Source: AP-16 sp046727735 (lineage in GTDB: Bacteria > Pseudomonadota > Alphaproteobacteria > Rhizobiales > Xanthobacteraceae). From it: 64,000 nt of DNA. Positions 43,419 through 54,045 of the stretch are shown piece after piece (the first letter of the stretch is position 1; every line of letters begins with the position of its first letter). A model generated the notes under the pieces. That model worked only from the letters and a program-made list of their open reading frames with translations. It did no database searches and was not told the DNA's origin. Made by a program: the position numbers and the translations under genes. The stretch covers positions 1-64,000 of the forward strand of contig JBKPDF010000008.1 in the NCBI GenBank assembly GCA_046727735.1, given 5' to 3'.

Positions 43419-44309
43419 TCAGCGTCGGTGCGGATCGAGCGCATCGCGCAAGCCATCGCCCAACAGATTCAGCGACAGCACGGTGAGAAAGATCGCGAGC
43501 CCCGGCCAGATCGCCATCCACGGCGCATTGACGAGGAATCGCTGCGCCGAATTGAGCATGCTGCCCCACGACGGCGCCGGCGGCTGCTGGCCGAGCCCGA
43601 GGAACGATAGGGCCGCCTCGGCGATGATGGCGGCGGCGATCGAGAGTGTCGCCTGCACCAGCAGCGCGGGCAGAATGTTCGGCAGGATGTGGAAGATCGC
43701 GATGCGCCAGCGCGGATTGCCCAAGACGCGCGCCGCCTCGACGTAGTCCTCAACCTTCACGGCCATGACCTGGCCGCGGGTGAGCCGCAGCAGGATCGGC
43801 GTCGTAGTGATGCCGATGGCGATCATGGCGTTGCGCAGGCTCGGTCCCAGGAAGGCGGCGAGGGCGATCGCCAGGATCAGAAACGGGCAGGCGAGCATCG
43901 CGTCGGTCATGCGGCCGAGCAGCGCATCGACGAAGCCGCCGAGATAGCCGGCGACGATGCCGAGCGGCACCCCGATAGCGAGCGCAATGCCGACCGAAAC
44001 CAGGCCGGCGGCCAGCGAGGCGCGGGCGCCGTAGATCACGCGGGCGAGAACGTCGCGGCCGACGTCGTCGGTGCCGAACCAATGCGCCGCCGAGGGTGCC
44101 CGCCGCACCGCGGTCCAGGTCTGCGCGTTGGGATCGTACGGCGCGATCAGCGGCGCGAGCAACGCCGCCGCAATGAACAGCGCGAGCACGATCAAGCCGA
44201 CGACCGCCCCCTTGCGGCGGAGCAGGCGGCGCAGCGCGCGCGCGGCCGGGCTTTCGCCGGCATCCGCCGGCTCGCTCGGCGACGATGCGGATAAGGCGGC
44301 TTCCGCCAT
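43419..44309 (-). CDS. Peptide-type ABC transporter permease (DppC/OppC family)
   Basis: A 296-residue inner-membrane permease with six helices and an OppC_N segment (RRKGAVVGLIVLALFIAAAL). HWFGTDDVGRDVLARVIYGA is the DppC signature, and EAARVLGNPRWRIAIFHILP is the EAA loop that docks on the ATPase. ATG 44309 is four bases after the stop of the partner permease. It completes the operon 49818-43419. Confidence 0.92.
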   Translation of the reverse strand: MAEAALSASSPSEPADAGESPAARALRRLLRRKGAVVGLIVLALFIAAALLAPLIAPYDPNAQTWTAVRRAPSAAHWFGTDDVGRDVLARVIYGARASLAAGLVSVGIALAIGVPLGIVAGYLGGFVDALLGRMTDAMLACPFLILAIALAAFLGPSLRNAMIAIGITTTPILLRLTRGQVMAVKVEDYVEAARVLGNPRWRIAIFHILPNILPALLVQATLSIAAAIIAEAALSFLGLGQQPPAPSWGSMLNSAQRFLVNAPWMAIWPGLAIFLTVLSLNLLGDGLRDALDPHRR

Positions 44310-44312
44310 GGC

Positions 44313-45254
44313 TCAGCTCCGCAACCGCGGATTCACCAGGATGTAGGCGACGTCCGCCATCAGGTTGAGGGCGATGTAGGTCGTGGCCGTCACCAGCACG
44401 ACGCCCTGCACCACCGCGTAGTCGCGATTGAACACGGCGTCGACGATCAGCTTGCCGAATCCAGGAATGCTGAAGATCTGTTCGGTCAGCACCGCGCCGG
44501 ACAACAGCGTTCCGAACTCGAGCGCGCCAAGGGTGATCACCGGGGTCAGCGCGTTGCGCATTGCGTGCTTGAAGATGACGGTGCGCTCCCGCAGCCCCTT
44601 CGCGCGGGCGGTGCGGACGTAATCGCTTTCCAGCACCTGCAGCATGGCGCTGCGGGTATGGCGCATCAGGATCGCGGCAATGGCGTTGCCCAGCACGAAC
44701 GCGGGCATGATGGTCGAGCCGAGACTCGCGCGCCAATCATCGGCGAGCCGCACGTAGCCCGACGCCGGCAGCCAGCCGAGCTTCACCGAGAACAGAAAGA
44801 TCAGCATGATGCCGAGCCAAAAATTCGGCGTCGATATGCCCCACAGCGCGAAGGCGTTGGCGCCGTAATCCCAGAGAGTGTCCTTCTTCACGGCGGACAG
44901 GATGCCGGCGCCGATCCCGATCATCAGCGCGATCACGATCGCCATCGAGGCGAGCTGAACCGTCACGGGCAGCTTTTCGAGGATGAGATCGAGTACCTTT
45001 TGCTTGATCCGCATCGACTCGCCGAGATTGCCGGTGAGCACGCCCTTGACCCAGTAGAGATATTGCACCGGCAGCGGCTGGTCGAGCCGGTATTGGCGAC
45101 GGATCTGCTCGATTACCGCCGGATCGCGCTCCTCGCCGGCCATCACCAGCGCCGGATCGCCGGGCAGCAATTGCTGCAGGGAAAAAATCATCAGCGACAC
45201 GAACAACAGCGTCGGCACGAGCTGCACCAGCCGCCTGGCGATGAACGTCAGCAC
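44313..45254 (-). CDS. Peptide-type ABC transporter permease (DppB/OppB family)
   Basis: A 313-residue six-helix permease. FIARRLVQLVPTLLFVSLMI is the first helix and ARAKGLRERTVIFKHAMRNA is the EAA loop; LTEQIFSIPGFGKLIVDAVF is the DppB signature. GTG 45254 (VLTFIARR) is chosen; TTG 45275 would add seven residues. It is separated from the binding-protein gene upstream by 230 bases that include a family A repeat, yet clearly belongs to the same system. Confidence 0.9.
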   Translation of the reverse strand: MLTFIARRLVQLVPTLLFVSLMIFSLQQLLPGDPALVMAGEERDPAVIEQIRRQYRLDQPLPVQYLYWVKGVLTGNLGESMRIKQKVLDLILEKLPVTVQLASMAIVIALMIGIGAGILSAVKKDTLWDYGANAFALWGISTPNFWLGIMLIFLFSVKLGWLPASGYVRLADDWRASLGSTIMPAFVLGNAIAAILMRHTRSAMLQVLESDYVRTARAKGLRERTVIFKHAMRNALTPVITLGALEFGTLLSGAVLTEQIFSIPGFGKLIVDAVFNRDYAVVQGVVLVTATTYIALNLMADVAYILVNPRLRS

Positions 45255-45319
45255 GGCCTTATGACCTCTGCCCAACCCGAACGAAACGCGGGTCAGATTG
45301 GGCCGAAGGCGAGCCGCAG

Positions 45320-45448
45320 TCTCCCCCCTCTCCCCGCAGGGGAGAGGGATGGGGTGAGGGGGACGGGGCCGTTGTTGAGATCAACCGCGATCGTGCCCCC
45401 CTCACCCGCCGCGCTTCGCGCGGCGACCTCTCCCCAACGGGGAGAGAT
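45320..45448. repeat. Family A palindromic repeat within the peptide ABC operon
   Basis: Arms TCTCCCCCCTCTCCCCGC and CCTCTCCCCAACGGGGAGAG flank ATGGGGTGAGGGGGACG / GTGCCCCCCTCACCCGCC. It splits the operon between the binding-protein and first permease genes, so its hairpin could lower expression of the permeases relative to the binding protein. Confidence 0.8.
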
Positions 45449-45484
45449 GATCGGAGCGAGTTCGCAAGCATACGCCAGCGCTCC

Positions 45485-46996
45485 TCACCTCAACTTCAAT
45501 CCCACCACGCGGATGAGACCGTCCGGAATGGCGCGATAGCCGTCGAGCCGCGCCGTGTACGCGATCAGAACGCGGCGATGGTAGAGATAAAGGATCGGGT
45601 CGTCTTCGAGGATCACGTTGGTGAGCTTCTCGTAGAACGCCTTGCGCTCGTTCGTTGCGGAAGGCACCCGGGCTTCGTCGAGCAGCTTGTCGGCCTGCGG
45701 ATTGCAGTAACCGGTGTAGTTCAGCGGCGCATTGCATTTGTGGAAGGAGTAGGCGTTGCCGTCCGGATCGGTGCGCCCGCTCCAGGCCAGCAGATAGGCT
45801 TGGTATTCGCCGCTCTCGGCCTGTTTCAGCGAGGTTGCGAACTCGGTGACGCGGATCTTCAGGTCGATACCGATCTCGCCCGCCATCGCCTGCAGTACCT
45901 CGGCGACAGCCTGGGCTTCCGGCCCCTTCGGCACCATGAAGTCGACCGCGATCCGCCCCTCGACGCCGGCTTCTTTGAGCAGCGCCTTCGCCTTCTCTAC
46001 GTCGCGCTTCGGCACCGGGAAAGTTTTGTGAAAATACGGGTGCTCCGGATTGACCCATTGATTTCCTGGGACGAACTCGCCGTTGAACACCACCTGTGTG
46101 AGCGCCTCGCGATCGATGGCGTAATTGAGCGCCTGGCGCATCTTGGCGGATTGCCCGAGCGGATTCTTGGCGGCGTCACCCTTGCCGACGTTGATGTCCA
46201 ACCCCTGGTAGCCCAGCTCAAGCGCCGCCGATAGTTTGAGCCGAGCATCGCCGCGCACATCGTTGATGTCGGTCGCGAGCAGGCGTTCGATCATGTCGAG
46301 CCCGCCCGATTTCAGATTAGCGAGCCTGACGGTCGAATCGACGATTGGCAGATACACCAGGCGGTCGATGTGGACGCGATCCTTGTCCCAATAGTCCGTG
46401 AATCGCTCGAACACGATGCGGTCCTGCTGCACGCGCTCGACGAATTTGTAAGGCCCGGCGCAGACCGGATGCAGGCCGAATTTATCACCCTCCGCCTTTG
46501 CCGCCTTGGGCGAGACCATCATGCCAGCGCGGTCGGTGAGCTGGGCGATCAGCGGCGCGAATGGCGTCTTCAGCACCAGCCGGATCGTCAGCGCATCGAC
46601 GATCTCGACGTGATCGAGTGCGGCAAGCTCCGGTTTGCGGAATGATCCCGACATGTTGAGGTGCCGCTCTAGCGAATATTTGGCGGCACCCGCGTCGAAC
46701 GGATCGCCGTCGTGAAATTTGACGCCTGGGCGCAGCTTGATGGTGACGACCTTGCCGTCCTCGGACGTCTCGTGCTCAAGCGCGAGCTGCGGCACGACGT
46801 TGAGCTTTTCGTCGATGTCGAACAGCTTGTCGCAAAAACCGGCGAACACGATGCGGCCCACGTAAGTGCGGGCGAGCGTCGGATCGAGAATGTCGGGATC
46901 TTCAGCAAGTCCGATGCGCAGCGTCGTTTCGGCGAACGCCGGGCCACCTACGACACCGAGAATCGCGGCCATCGCCGCTATACGTAACATCTTCAT
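45485..46996 (-). CDS. Peptide-type ABC transporter substrate-binding protein (family 5)
   Basis: A 503-residue periplasmic binding protein (SBP_bac_5). ATG 46996 has GAGGAGGGGAG seven bases upstream. The signal MKMLRIAAMAAILGVVGG is cleaved near AFAE. VVTIKLRPGVKFHDGDPFDA is the family signature, and ALNYAIDREALTQVVFNGEF a second. Cargo could be peptides, but many family members bind other solutes. Gene order places it after the two ATPases and before the permeases. Confidence 0.92.
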   Translation of the reverse strand: MKMLRIAAMAAILGVVGGPAFAETTLRIGLAEDPDILDPTLARTYVGRIVFAGFCDKLFDIDEKLNVVPQLALEHETSEDGKVVTIKLRPGVKFHDGDPFDAGAAKYSLERHLNMSGSFRKPELAALDHVEIVDALTIRLVLKTPFAPLIAQLTDRAGMMVSPKAAKAEGDKFGLHPVCAGPYKFVERVQQDRIVFERFTDYWDKDRVHIDRLVYLPIVDSTVRLANLKSGGLDMIERLLATDINDVRGDARLKLSAALELGYQGLDINVGKGDAAKNPLGQSAKMRQALNYAIDREALTQVVFNGEFVPGNQWVNPEHPYFHKTFPVPKRDVEKAKALLKEAGVEGRIAVDFMVPKGPEAQAVAEVLQAMAGEIGIDLKIRVTEFATSLKQAESGEYQAYLLAWSGRTDPDGNAYSFHKCNAPLNYTGYCNPQADKLLDEARVPSATNERKAFYEKLTNVILEDDPILYLYHRRVLIAYTARLDGYRAIPDGLIRVVGLKLR

Positions 46997-47030
46997 CGCA
47001 CTCCCCTCCTCGTTGGGCATCCTCTTAACA

Positions 47031-48112
47031 TCAACCTGGCATCGCGCGATCCGCGCGCATTCGGCTGCTGGCCTGGGTGAACGCGGCGATCAGCCGTTCG
47101 AGGGCCGGCGAAAACTCTCCGGCACTCGCCGCGGTTGCGACCGGAAGCTCTGCGACGCGGTGGCAGGCCGTGGCGTGGCCGGCCGCGTCGGTGATCAGCG
47201 CTGGCCGCTCGATCCGGCACCGCTCGACCGCATGCGGGCAGCGCGGGTGGAAGCGGCAGCCATCCGGCCGCTCGAGCCCGCCGGGCACGTCGGCTTCGAG
47301 GATGATGCGCTCGCGGTTGCTGCGCGGTGTCAGCGTCGGGATGGCCGACAACAATGCGCGCGTATAAGGATGGCGCGGAGAAGCGAACAGGGATTCGGCC
47401 GGCGCGATCTCGACGATCTTGCCGAAATTCATCACCGCGACGTCATCGGCGATGTGTTTGACCACGGCGAGATCGTGAGAGATGAAGATATAGGCCAGCG
47501 AAAGCCGGCGCTGCAGGTCGCGCAGCAGGTTGAGGATCTGCGAGCGAATCGAAACGTCGAGCGCAGAAACCGGCTCGTCACACACGATCAGTTTGGGCTC
47601 GAGCGAGAGCGCGCGGGCGATGGCGACGCGCTGGCGCTGGCCGCCGGAAAATTCGTGGGGATAGCGGCTGGACAACCGCGGGTCGAGGCCGACGAGCCCC
47701 AGCAGCTCGGCAACGCGCTCGCGCCGGCGGCTCGCCGGCACAATATCGTGCAGCGCCAGCGGCTCGGACAACATCTGGCCGACGGTCATACGCGGATTGA
47801 GCGAGGAGTAGGGATCCTGGAACACGAGTTGCGCATGTCTGCGCAGCGGGCGCAGATCGCGCTCCCCAAGCGTAGTGACGTCGCGGCCCTCGAAGCAGAC
47901 GCGCCCGGCGGTCGGCTGGATTAGGCGCAGCACCAGGCGGCCGAGCGTCGACTTGCCGCATCCGGATTCCCCGACCAGCGCCAGCGTTTTCCCCGCGTGG
48001 AGCGTGAGACTCACGCCGTCGACCGCTTTGACAATCGCGGTCGGCCGGCCGAGCGGTGATCGCCGCGCGACGAAATGTTTCGCCAGATCTTCGGTTTGCA
48101 GCAGGGGCGTGG

Positions 48113-48116
<4 letters not shown>
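47031..48116 (-). CDS. Peptide-type ABC transporter ATP-binding protein (DppF/OppF family)
   Basis: A 361-residue ATPase. Walker A GESGCGKST, Q-loop FQDPYSSLNPRM, signature FSGGQRQRVAIARAL, Walker B IVCDEPVSALD and H-loop SHDLAVV are all intact. The C-terminal oligopeptide-transporter extension has PDGCRFHPRCPHAVERC with the Cys residues that bind an Fe-S cluster in some members. ATG 48116 overlaps the stop of the DppD-like gene. Confidence 0.93.
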
Positions 48117-49101
<985 letters not shown>

Positions 49102-49105
<4 letters not shown>

Positions 49106-49818
49106 TGCGCACCTGCGGCCACGACCGCCTTGGCGATTTCGCGCTCGATGACACCGCGGTCGGTGATACCCGCGGGATCGCGCCGGCTCGGCAAAAACTT
49201 CAAGAAATGCACGTAGCGTTCGCGGCTGACCCGCTCGAGCCGTTCCAGCTCGGCGAGCGGCTCGGGATGATCATCGACCCGCAAATCGAGATCGGGCCAG
49301 TCCTCCTCGCCCTGGACGAGCAGGGCGGCCGATTGGCGGCCGCGCTTGTCACCGCCAGCGGCCTCGCCGGCTTGAAGCGCAGCGATCAGGCGCTGCGGCA
49401 ATGGCAGTGACCGTTCGTCGCGATAGGCGGCGGCGGTCGCCTCGATGACGCCCGCGCCGACGAGCATGTTGCCGGCGACCGAGAAGCCCTCGCCGGCGCA
49501 ATGGCCGCACCATTCCACGCAGGCCGCGCCGGTGTGCGCCGCGACGCGACCTTGTGCATCCATGACGTGCAACTGGCGGTGATCGCGGCCTATGTCGGCG
49601 GCGACAAGCATGGCCATGGTTTCCGCGGCGGATTTGCCCGCCCGCAGCAGATCGAGGCCGTGCGAACCGTATGACGGATTGATCAGCGCCTGGGTCGCCA
49701 AAGCGCCGACGCCCGCAGCGGCGTGCGGAACGAGCGCGCCGACCGCGAAGAATCGCGTCGCCACCGCGATCCCGAATTGCCCGCGGCTCCGGTCGCGGAC
49801 GATGATCGACCAGGTCAC
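49102..49818 (-). CDS. DUF1028 protein (Ntn-hydrolase-like)
   Basis: A 238-residue cytosolic protein of the DUF1028 family, which has an Ntn-hydrolase fold. TWSIIVRDRSRGQFGIAVAT directly follows the start, as in other members, and GVGALATQALINPSYG and GNMLVGAGVIEATAAAY are signatures. GTG 49818 has AGAGGG about five bases upstream and places the conserved sequence at the N-terminus; ATG 49971 would add an unlikely extension. It overlaps dppD by four bases. DUF1028 genes often accompany peptide-type ABC operons; a role as amidohydrolase on the imported solute is plausible inference. Confidence 0.85.
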
Positions 49819-50293
49819 AGAGCCCTCTGCACTCCGGCTCGGCCGGACCGCCCGTGCCACGTAGACAACAAGATCATGAAAAGCCCGAGCTGAGAAGGCG
49901 TGGGCGATCGTCCGCGGCCGGATGCTCGTTCGTTCGCCCATCCCGATCAGGCAGGTCGGCAGCATAAGCACCGTCGCGGCGCGCGGATCGAGACCTGCTC
50001 AACAGCGCATCATGGAAGTCATCATCGGCCGCGTTGACGAGGAGCGTGAATCGACGGTAGTTGGCTGGGACTGCGCCAATGTCCGAGTTGGGTCGATGCC
50101 GTTGATAAAGTCGGCGACCAGAGCGCGGGGTTTCCTATTGGGGCTTGTGGCGGGAGTTTGGCCGTCCCTCCCGCGGGAGATGGCACAGATTCGACCCGCG
50201 CGACTGACGCTTACGCCGTGGCCGTGTACAGCGCATCCACAAGGGGAGAGGGGAAGCGAGTATGCCTAAACTGTCGCAACGCAGTTCGGGCGG
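49819..50293. other. Gap between the peptide ABC operon and galE
   Basis: Of these 475 bases, 50235-50280 is the right half of a family A repeat (CCACAAGGGGAGAGGGGAAG with a decayed GTCGCAAC end). The rest shows no gene I can support; promoters for the two divergent genes should lie here but none is clear. Confidence 0.4.
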
Positions 50294-51297
50294 ATGACCA
50301 TTCTCGTCACCGGCGGCGCCGGCTATGTGGGAAGCCAGGCGGTGTACCAGCTCGCCGATGCCGGCGAGCGCGTCGTCGTGCTCGACAATCTTTCCACCGG
50401 TTTCGACTGGGCGATCCCGCCCGGCGTGCCGGCGATGGTCGGCGACGTCGGCGACGCGCGCCTCGTCGATACGCTGATCGCCGAGCACGGCGTTTCCGCG
50501 ATCCTGCATTTCGCCGCCTCGGTCGTGGTCCCGGAATCGGTCGCCGCCCCGCTGGGTTATTATCGCAACAACACCGTGAACGCCCGCTCGCTGATCGAGG
50601 CCGCGGTGCGCGGCGGGGTCGAGCATTTCATCTTTTCCTCGACGGCGGCCGTCTACGGCGAGCCCGAGCAGCTACCGGTCGGCGAAGATGCGCCGACGCG
50701 CCCGATGTCGCCCTACGGTTCCTCGAAGCTGATGTCGGAAATCATGCTGCGCGATGCCGCGCGAGCCCACGGCCTGCGCTATATGATCTTGCGGTATTTC
50801 AACGTCGCGGGCGCCGATCCGCAGCTGCGCACCGGGCAATCGACCCGTGGAGCGACGCATCTCATCAAGGTCGCGGCGGAGACCGCGCTCGGCCTGCGTC
50901 CGAAGCTCGACGTCTACGGCACCGATTACCCGACTGCGGACGGTACCTGCATCCGCGATTACCTCCACGTCGCCGATCTCGCGGCCGCGCATTCCGATGC
51001 GCTGCTTACCTGCGCGGCGGCGGACAATCGCAGACGCTGAATTGCGGCTACGGCCGCGGTTTTTCCGTCCTCGAAGTCGTCGAGGCGGTCAAGCGCGCCG
51101 CGGGCGTCGATTTCCGGGTCGAATTCGCCGCGCGCCGGCCCGGCGACCCGGCCCGCATCGTCGCCGCGGCCGAGCGCGCGCAGGCGGTGCTCGGCTGGCA
51201 GCCGCGGTTTGCCGACCTCGCGACGATCGTGGCGCATGCGCTGGCCTGGGAGCGCAAGCGCATGGCGCTCGGTGGCGGCCAAGCCCACGCCGGCTGA
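50294..51297 (+). pseudogene. galE: UDP-glucose 4-epimerase, single frameshift
   Basis: Together the two frames make a full-length GalE of about 334 residues, which interconverts UDP-glucose and UDP-galactose. The first frame (50294 to about 51003) has MTILVTGGAGYVGSQAVYQL, SSTAAVYGEPEQ, the catalytic YGSSK and YFNVAGADP, then DGTCIRDYLHVADLAAAHSD. At GCGCTGCTTACCTG (about 51000-51010) one base is missing relative to the expected DAL-AYLRGGG; the first frame then stops at 51040 while the correct continuation, GGGQSQTLNCGYGRGFSVLE to LGWQPRF, runs in the next frame to 51297. The catalytic residues lie before the shift, but the UDP-sugar-binding C-terminus would be lost. Confidence 0.82.
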
Positions 51298-51399
51298 TTT
51301 TCCCTTGAAAAATGCGTCCCCGGGGGGCAAGGAACGGGGCGCGGCGGGGCCGGCCCGGTGTTCGCGATTCGGACACCTTCGGCCGCGGTGGAAGACGGG

Positions 51400-53226
51400 A
51401 TGTTCAAGTCGAAGCTCGCGTCCTTGTTTGCCGACCCGTACGGGGCGCCCGCCTTGATATGGCGGCTCTTGACCGAACAGGGGCTGCAGCATTGGCGGCG
51501 TTACGTGGTTTCCTTCGTGCTTATGGGGCTCGTCGCCGGCTCGACTTCGCTCTCGGCCTATCTCATCGGACGGCTCGTCAACGAGGCATACGTCCAGCGG
51601 AACTTTCCCGGCATCGTCGCGCTCGGCTTGCTCACCGTGGTGCTGTTCGCCGTCAAGGGCGTAAGCAGCTACGGCAACATCCTGGTGCTCTCGCGAATCA
51701 GCAACCGCATCGTCGCCGAAAACCAGCGCAAGGTGTTCGACAAGCTGCTCAACGAGAGCATCGGCTTCATCACCGCGCGGCATTCCTCCGAGTTCATTGC
51801 GCGCATCTCCACCGGAGCCGGCTCCGCCAGCGCCGTGCTCAATATGCTGATCACGGCGGCCGGCCGAGATTTGTTGTCGCTCGTCGGCCTCGTCATCGTG
51901 ATGGTCGTTCAGGATCCGGTGATGTCGGTCACGGCCTTCATCGTCGTGCCGCCGGCGATGCTGGTGCTGCGCAAGCTGATCCGCCGCATCCACAGCGTCG
52001 CCCGCAACCGCTACACCGGCAGCGCGCAGATGCTCGAAGCCATGCAGGAGGCGATTCAAGGCATCCGCATCGTCAAGGCGTTCACGCTCGAAGAGGCGAT
52101 GCTGCGGCGGCTCGACCGTGCGGTCGATGCCGTCGAGCACGAATCCAACTTGATGACGCGGATTCAGAACCGCTCGACGCCGCTGATGGAGACGCTCGGC
52201 GGCATCGCGGTGGCGTTCGCCATGGTCTACAGCGGCTACCGCGTCGTCGTGACGGGCGCCACGCCAGGCGAGTTCTTCTCGTTCATCGCCGCGTTCCTGC
52301 TCGCCTACGAGCCGGCGAAACGCCTTGCCCGGCTCAATCTCGATCTGCACAGCAACCTGTTCGGCGTGAAGATCCTGTTCGAGCTGATCGACGGCCCGCC
52401 GAGCGAGCCGATCGACGACGCCAAGCCGCTGCTGCGCCTCGATCGGGCGCGCATCGAGTTCGCCGAGGCGCGCTTCGCCTACCGGGCCGACGAGCCGGTG
52501 CTCCGCGGCATGAGCTTCGTCGCCGAGCCCGGCAAGGTCACGGCGCTCGTCGGCCCTTCGGGCGGCGGCAAGAGCACCGTGCTCGCGCTGCTGCTGCGCT
52601 TCTACGAGCCGCAGGCCGGCAGCATCGCGATCGACGGCCAGGACATCCTGGCAGTGTCCCGGCGCTCGCTGCGCCGGCAGATCGGCTACGTCGGCCAGCA
52701 CGTGCATCTGTTCCGCGGGTCGATCCGCGACAATATCGCACTCGGCCGGCTCGGCGCGCCCGAGGCAGCGATCGTCGCGGCCGCCGAGGCCGCCCACGCC
52801 CACGACTTCATCGTGAGTTTTCCGCAAGGCTACGACACCCCGGTCGGCGAGCATGGCCTGCAGCTTTCCGGCGGTCAGCGCCAGCGCATCGCGATCGCCC
52901 GCGCCTTGATCAAGGACGCGCCGATCATTCTGCTCGACGAGGCGACGGCGTCGCTCGACAGCGAATCCGAGCACCAAATCCAGGAAGCGATGAGCCGGCT
53001 GTGCCAGGGGCGCACCACGCTGGTCGTCGCGCACCGCCTGGCGACCATCATGCATGCCGACCGCATTCTGGTGATCGAGAAGGGCAACGTGGTCGAATCC
53101 GGTCGTCACGAGGAATTGCTGCGCAAAGGCGGCCGTTACGCCTCGTTTTATCGGCTGCAGCTCAAGGATCAGGCGGCGGCGCCCCCGCGCGAGGCGATCG
53201 CGGCCGGCGCCGCCCCGGCGGAATGA
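51400..53226 (+). CDS. msbA: ABC exporter, MsbA-like lipid A/LPS flippase
   Basis: A 608-residue half-transporter. Residues 30-320 are six membrane helices (SFVLMGLVAGSTSLSAYLIG in helix 1); residues 360-590 are the ATPase with Walker A GPSGGGKST, Q-loop VGQHVHLFRGS, signature LSGGQRQRIAIARAL, Walker B IILLDEATASLD and H-loop VAHR. ATG 51400 is used; an in-frame ATG at 51358 is less likely. The family exports lipid-linked molecules; position among LPS genes favours lipid A-core flipping, but other substrates are possible. Confidence 0.83.
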   Translation: MFKSKLASLFADPYGAPALIWRLLTEQGLQHWRRYVVSFVLMGLVAGSTSLSAYLIGRLVNEAYVQRNFPGIVALGLLTVVLFAVKGVSSYGNILVLSRISNRIVAENQRKVFDKLLNESIGFITARHSSEFIARISTGAGSASAVLNMLITAAGRDLLSLVGLVIVMVVQDPVMSVTAFIVVPPAMLVLRKLIRRIHSVARNRYTGSAQMLEAMQEAIQGIRIVKAFTLEEAMLRRLDRAVDAVEHESNLMTRIQNRSTPLMETLGGIAVAFAMVYSGYRVVVTGATPGEFFSFIAAFLLAYEPAKRLARLNLDLHSNLFGVKILFELIDGPPSEPIDDAKPLLRLDRARIEFAEARFAYRADEPVLRGMSFVAEPGKVTALVGPSGGGKSTVLALLLRFYEPQAGSIAIDGQDILAVSRRSLRRQIGYVGQHVHLFRGSIRDNIALGRLGAPEAAIVAAAEAAHAHDFIVSFPQGYDTPVGEHGLQLSGGQRQRIAIARALIKDAPIILLDEATASLDSESEHQIQEAMSRLCQGRTTLVVAHRLATIMHADRILVIEKGNVVESGRHEELLRKGGRYASFYRLQLKDQAAAPPREAIAAGAAPAE

Positions 53227-53313
53227 TCTCGAGCTCAACCCCGCAATGACATCGCAAAACCGCATTCCGTCCCGAGCCTCCGGCTGCCTGGTTCGATCGC
53301 GACCGGACGTGAA

Positions 53314-54045
53314 GTGAGCCTGATGAGCGCCGAGCCACGTTACGTGATCGACCCGCCGCCGCGGCCGGCCCTCGCGGTCGCAGGGTCCGACCGGCTCTAT
53401 CCGGTCCGGCGCGTATGGTGCGTCGGGCGCAATTACGTCGAGCACATCCGCGAGATGGGGCAAGACGAGCGCGCGCCGCCGTTCTTCTTCGCCAAGCCGC
53501 CCGACGCGCTGGCGCCGGACGGATCGAGCATTCCGTATCCGGCGCTGACCAAGGATCTGCATTTCGAAGTCGAGCTCGTGGTCGCGCTCAAGGCCGGCGG
53601 ACGCGAAGTCGCGCCCGAGCGCGCGCGCGACCTCGTCTACGGCTACGCGGTCGGCATCGATCTGACGCGCCGCGACCTGCAGATCGCCGCACGCGAGGTC
53701 AAGCGCCCGTGGGAGATCGGCAAAGCCTTCGATGCATCGGCGCCGTCGAGCGCCCTGCGGCCCGCGGCCGAGATCGGGCATCCGGGCAAGGGGCGTATCC
53801 GGCTCTCGGTCAACGGCGTCGCGCGCCAGGACGGCGATCTCGAGCAAATGATCTGGAGCGTGCCGGAGATCATCGCCAAGCTCTCGCAGCAAGTGGCGCT
53901 CGCGGCCGGCGACGTGATTTTCACCGGCACGCCCTCGGGCGTGGGCGCGACGGTTGCGGGCGATGAGCTCGAAGCCGAAATCGACGGCGTCGGCCGGCTC
54001 GCGGTGAGGATCGCGCCGCCGCTCCCGAGCGCCAAAGCCCGATGA
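53314..54045 (+). CDS. Fumarylacetoacetate hydrolase family protein
   Basis: A 243-residue soluble metal-dependent enzyme of the FAH family. VWCVGRNYVEHIREMG precedes the metal site LTKDLHFEVELVVAL (Glu, Glu) and GYAVGIDLTRRDLQ (Asp). RPWEIGKAFDASAP and FTGTPSGVG are active-site segments. Activities range from C-C hydrolysis to decarboxylation of oxo acids; this one cannot be specified. GTG 53314 or ATG 53323 could start it. Its stop overlaps the next gene by ATGA. Confidence 0.88.
   Translation: MSLMSAEPRYVIDPPPRPALAVAGSDRLYPVRRVWCVGRNYVEHIREMGQDERAPPFFFAKPPDALAPDGSSIPYPALTKDLHFEVELVVALKAGGREVAPERARDLVYGYAVGIDLTRRDLQIAAREVKRPWEIGKAFDASAPSSALRPAAEIGHPGKGRIRLSVNGVARQDGDLEQMIWSVPEIIAKLSQQVALAAGDVIFTGTPSGVGATVAGDELEAEIDGVGRLAVRIAPPLPSAKAR

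Noticed and set aside
50959..53892. 977-codon open frame on the minus strand over galE and the MsbA-like gene
   Set aside because: Antisense to a complete ABC exporter with all motifs intact; no recognisable domain in the translation.
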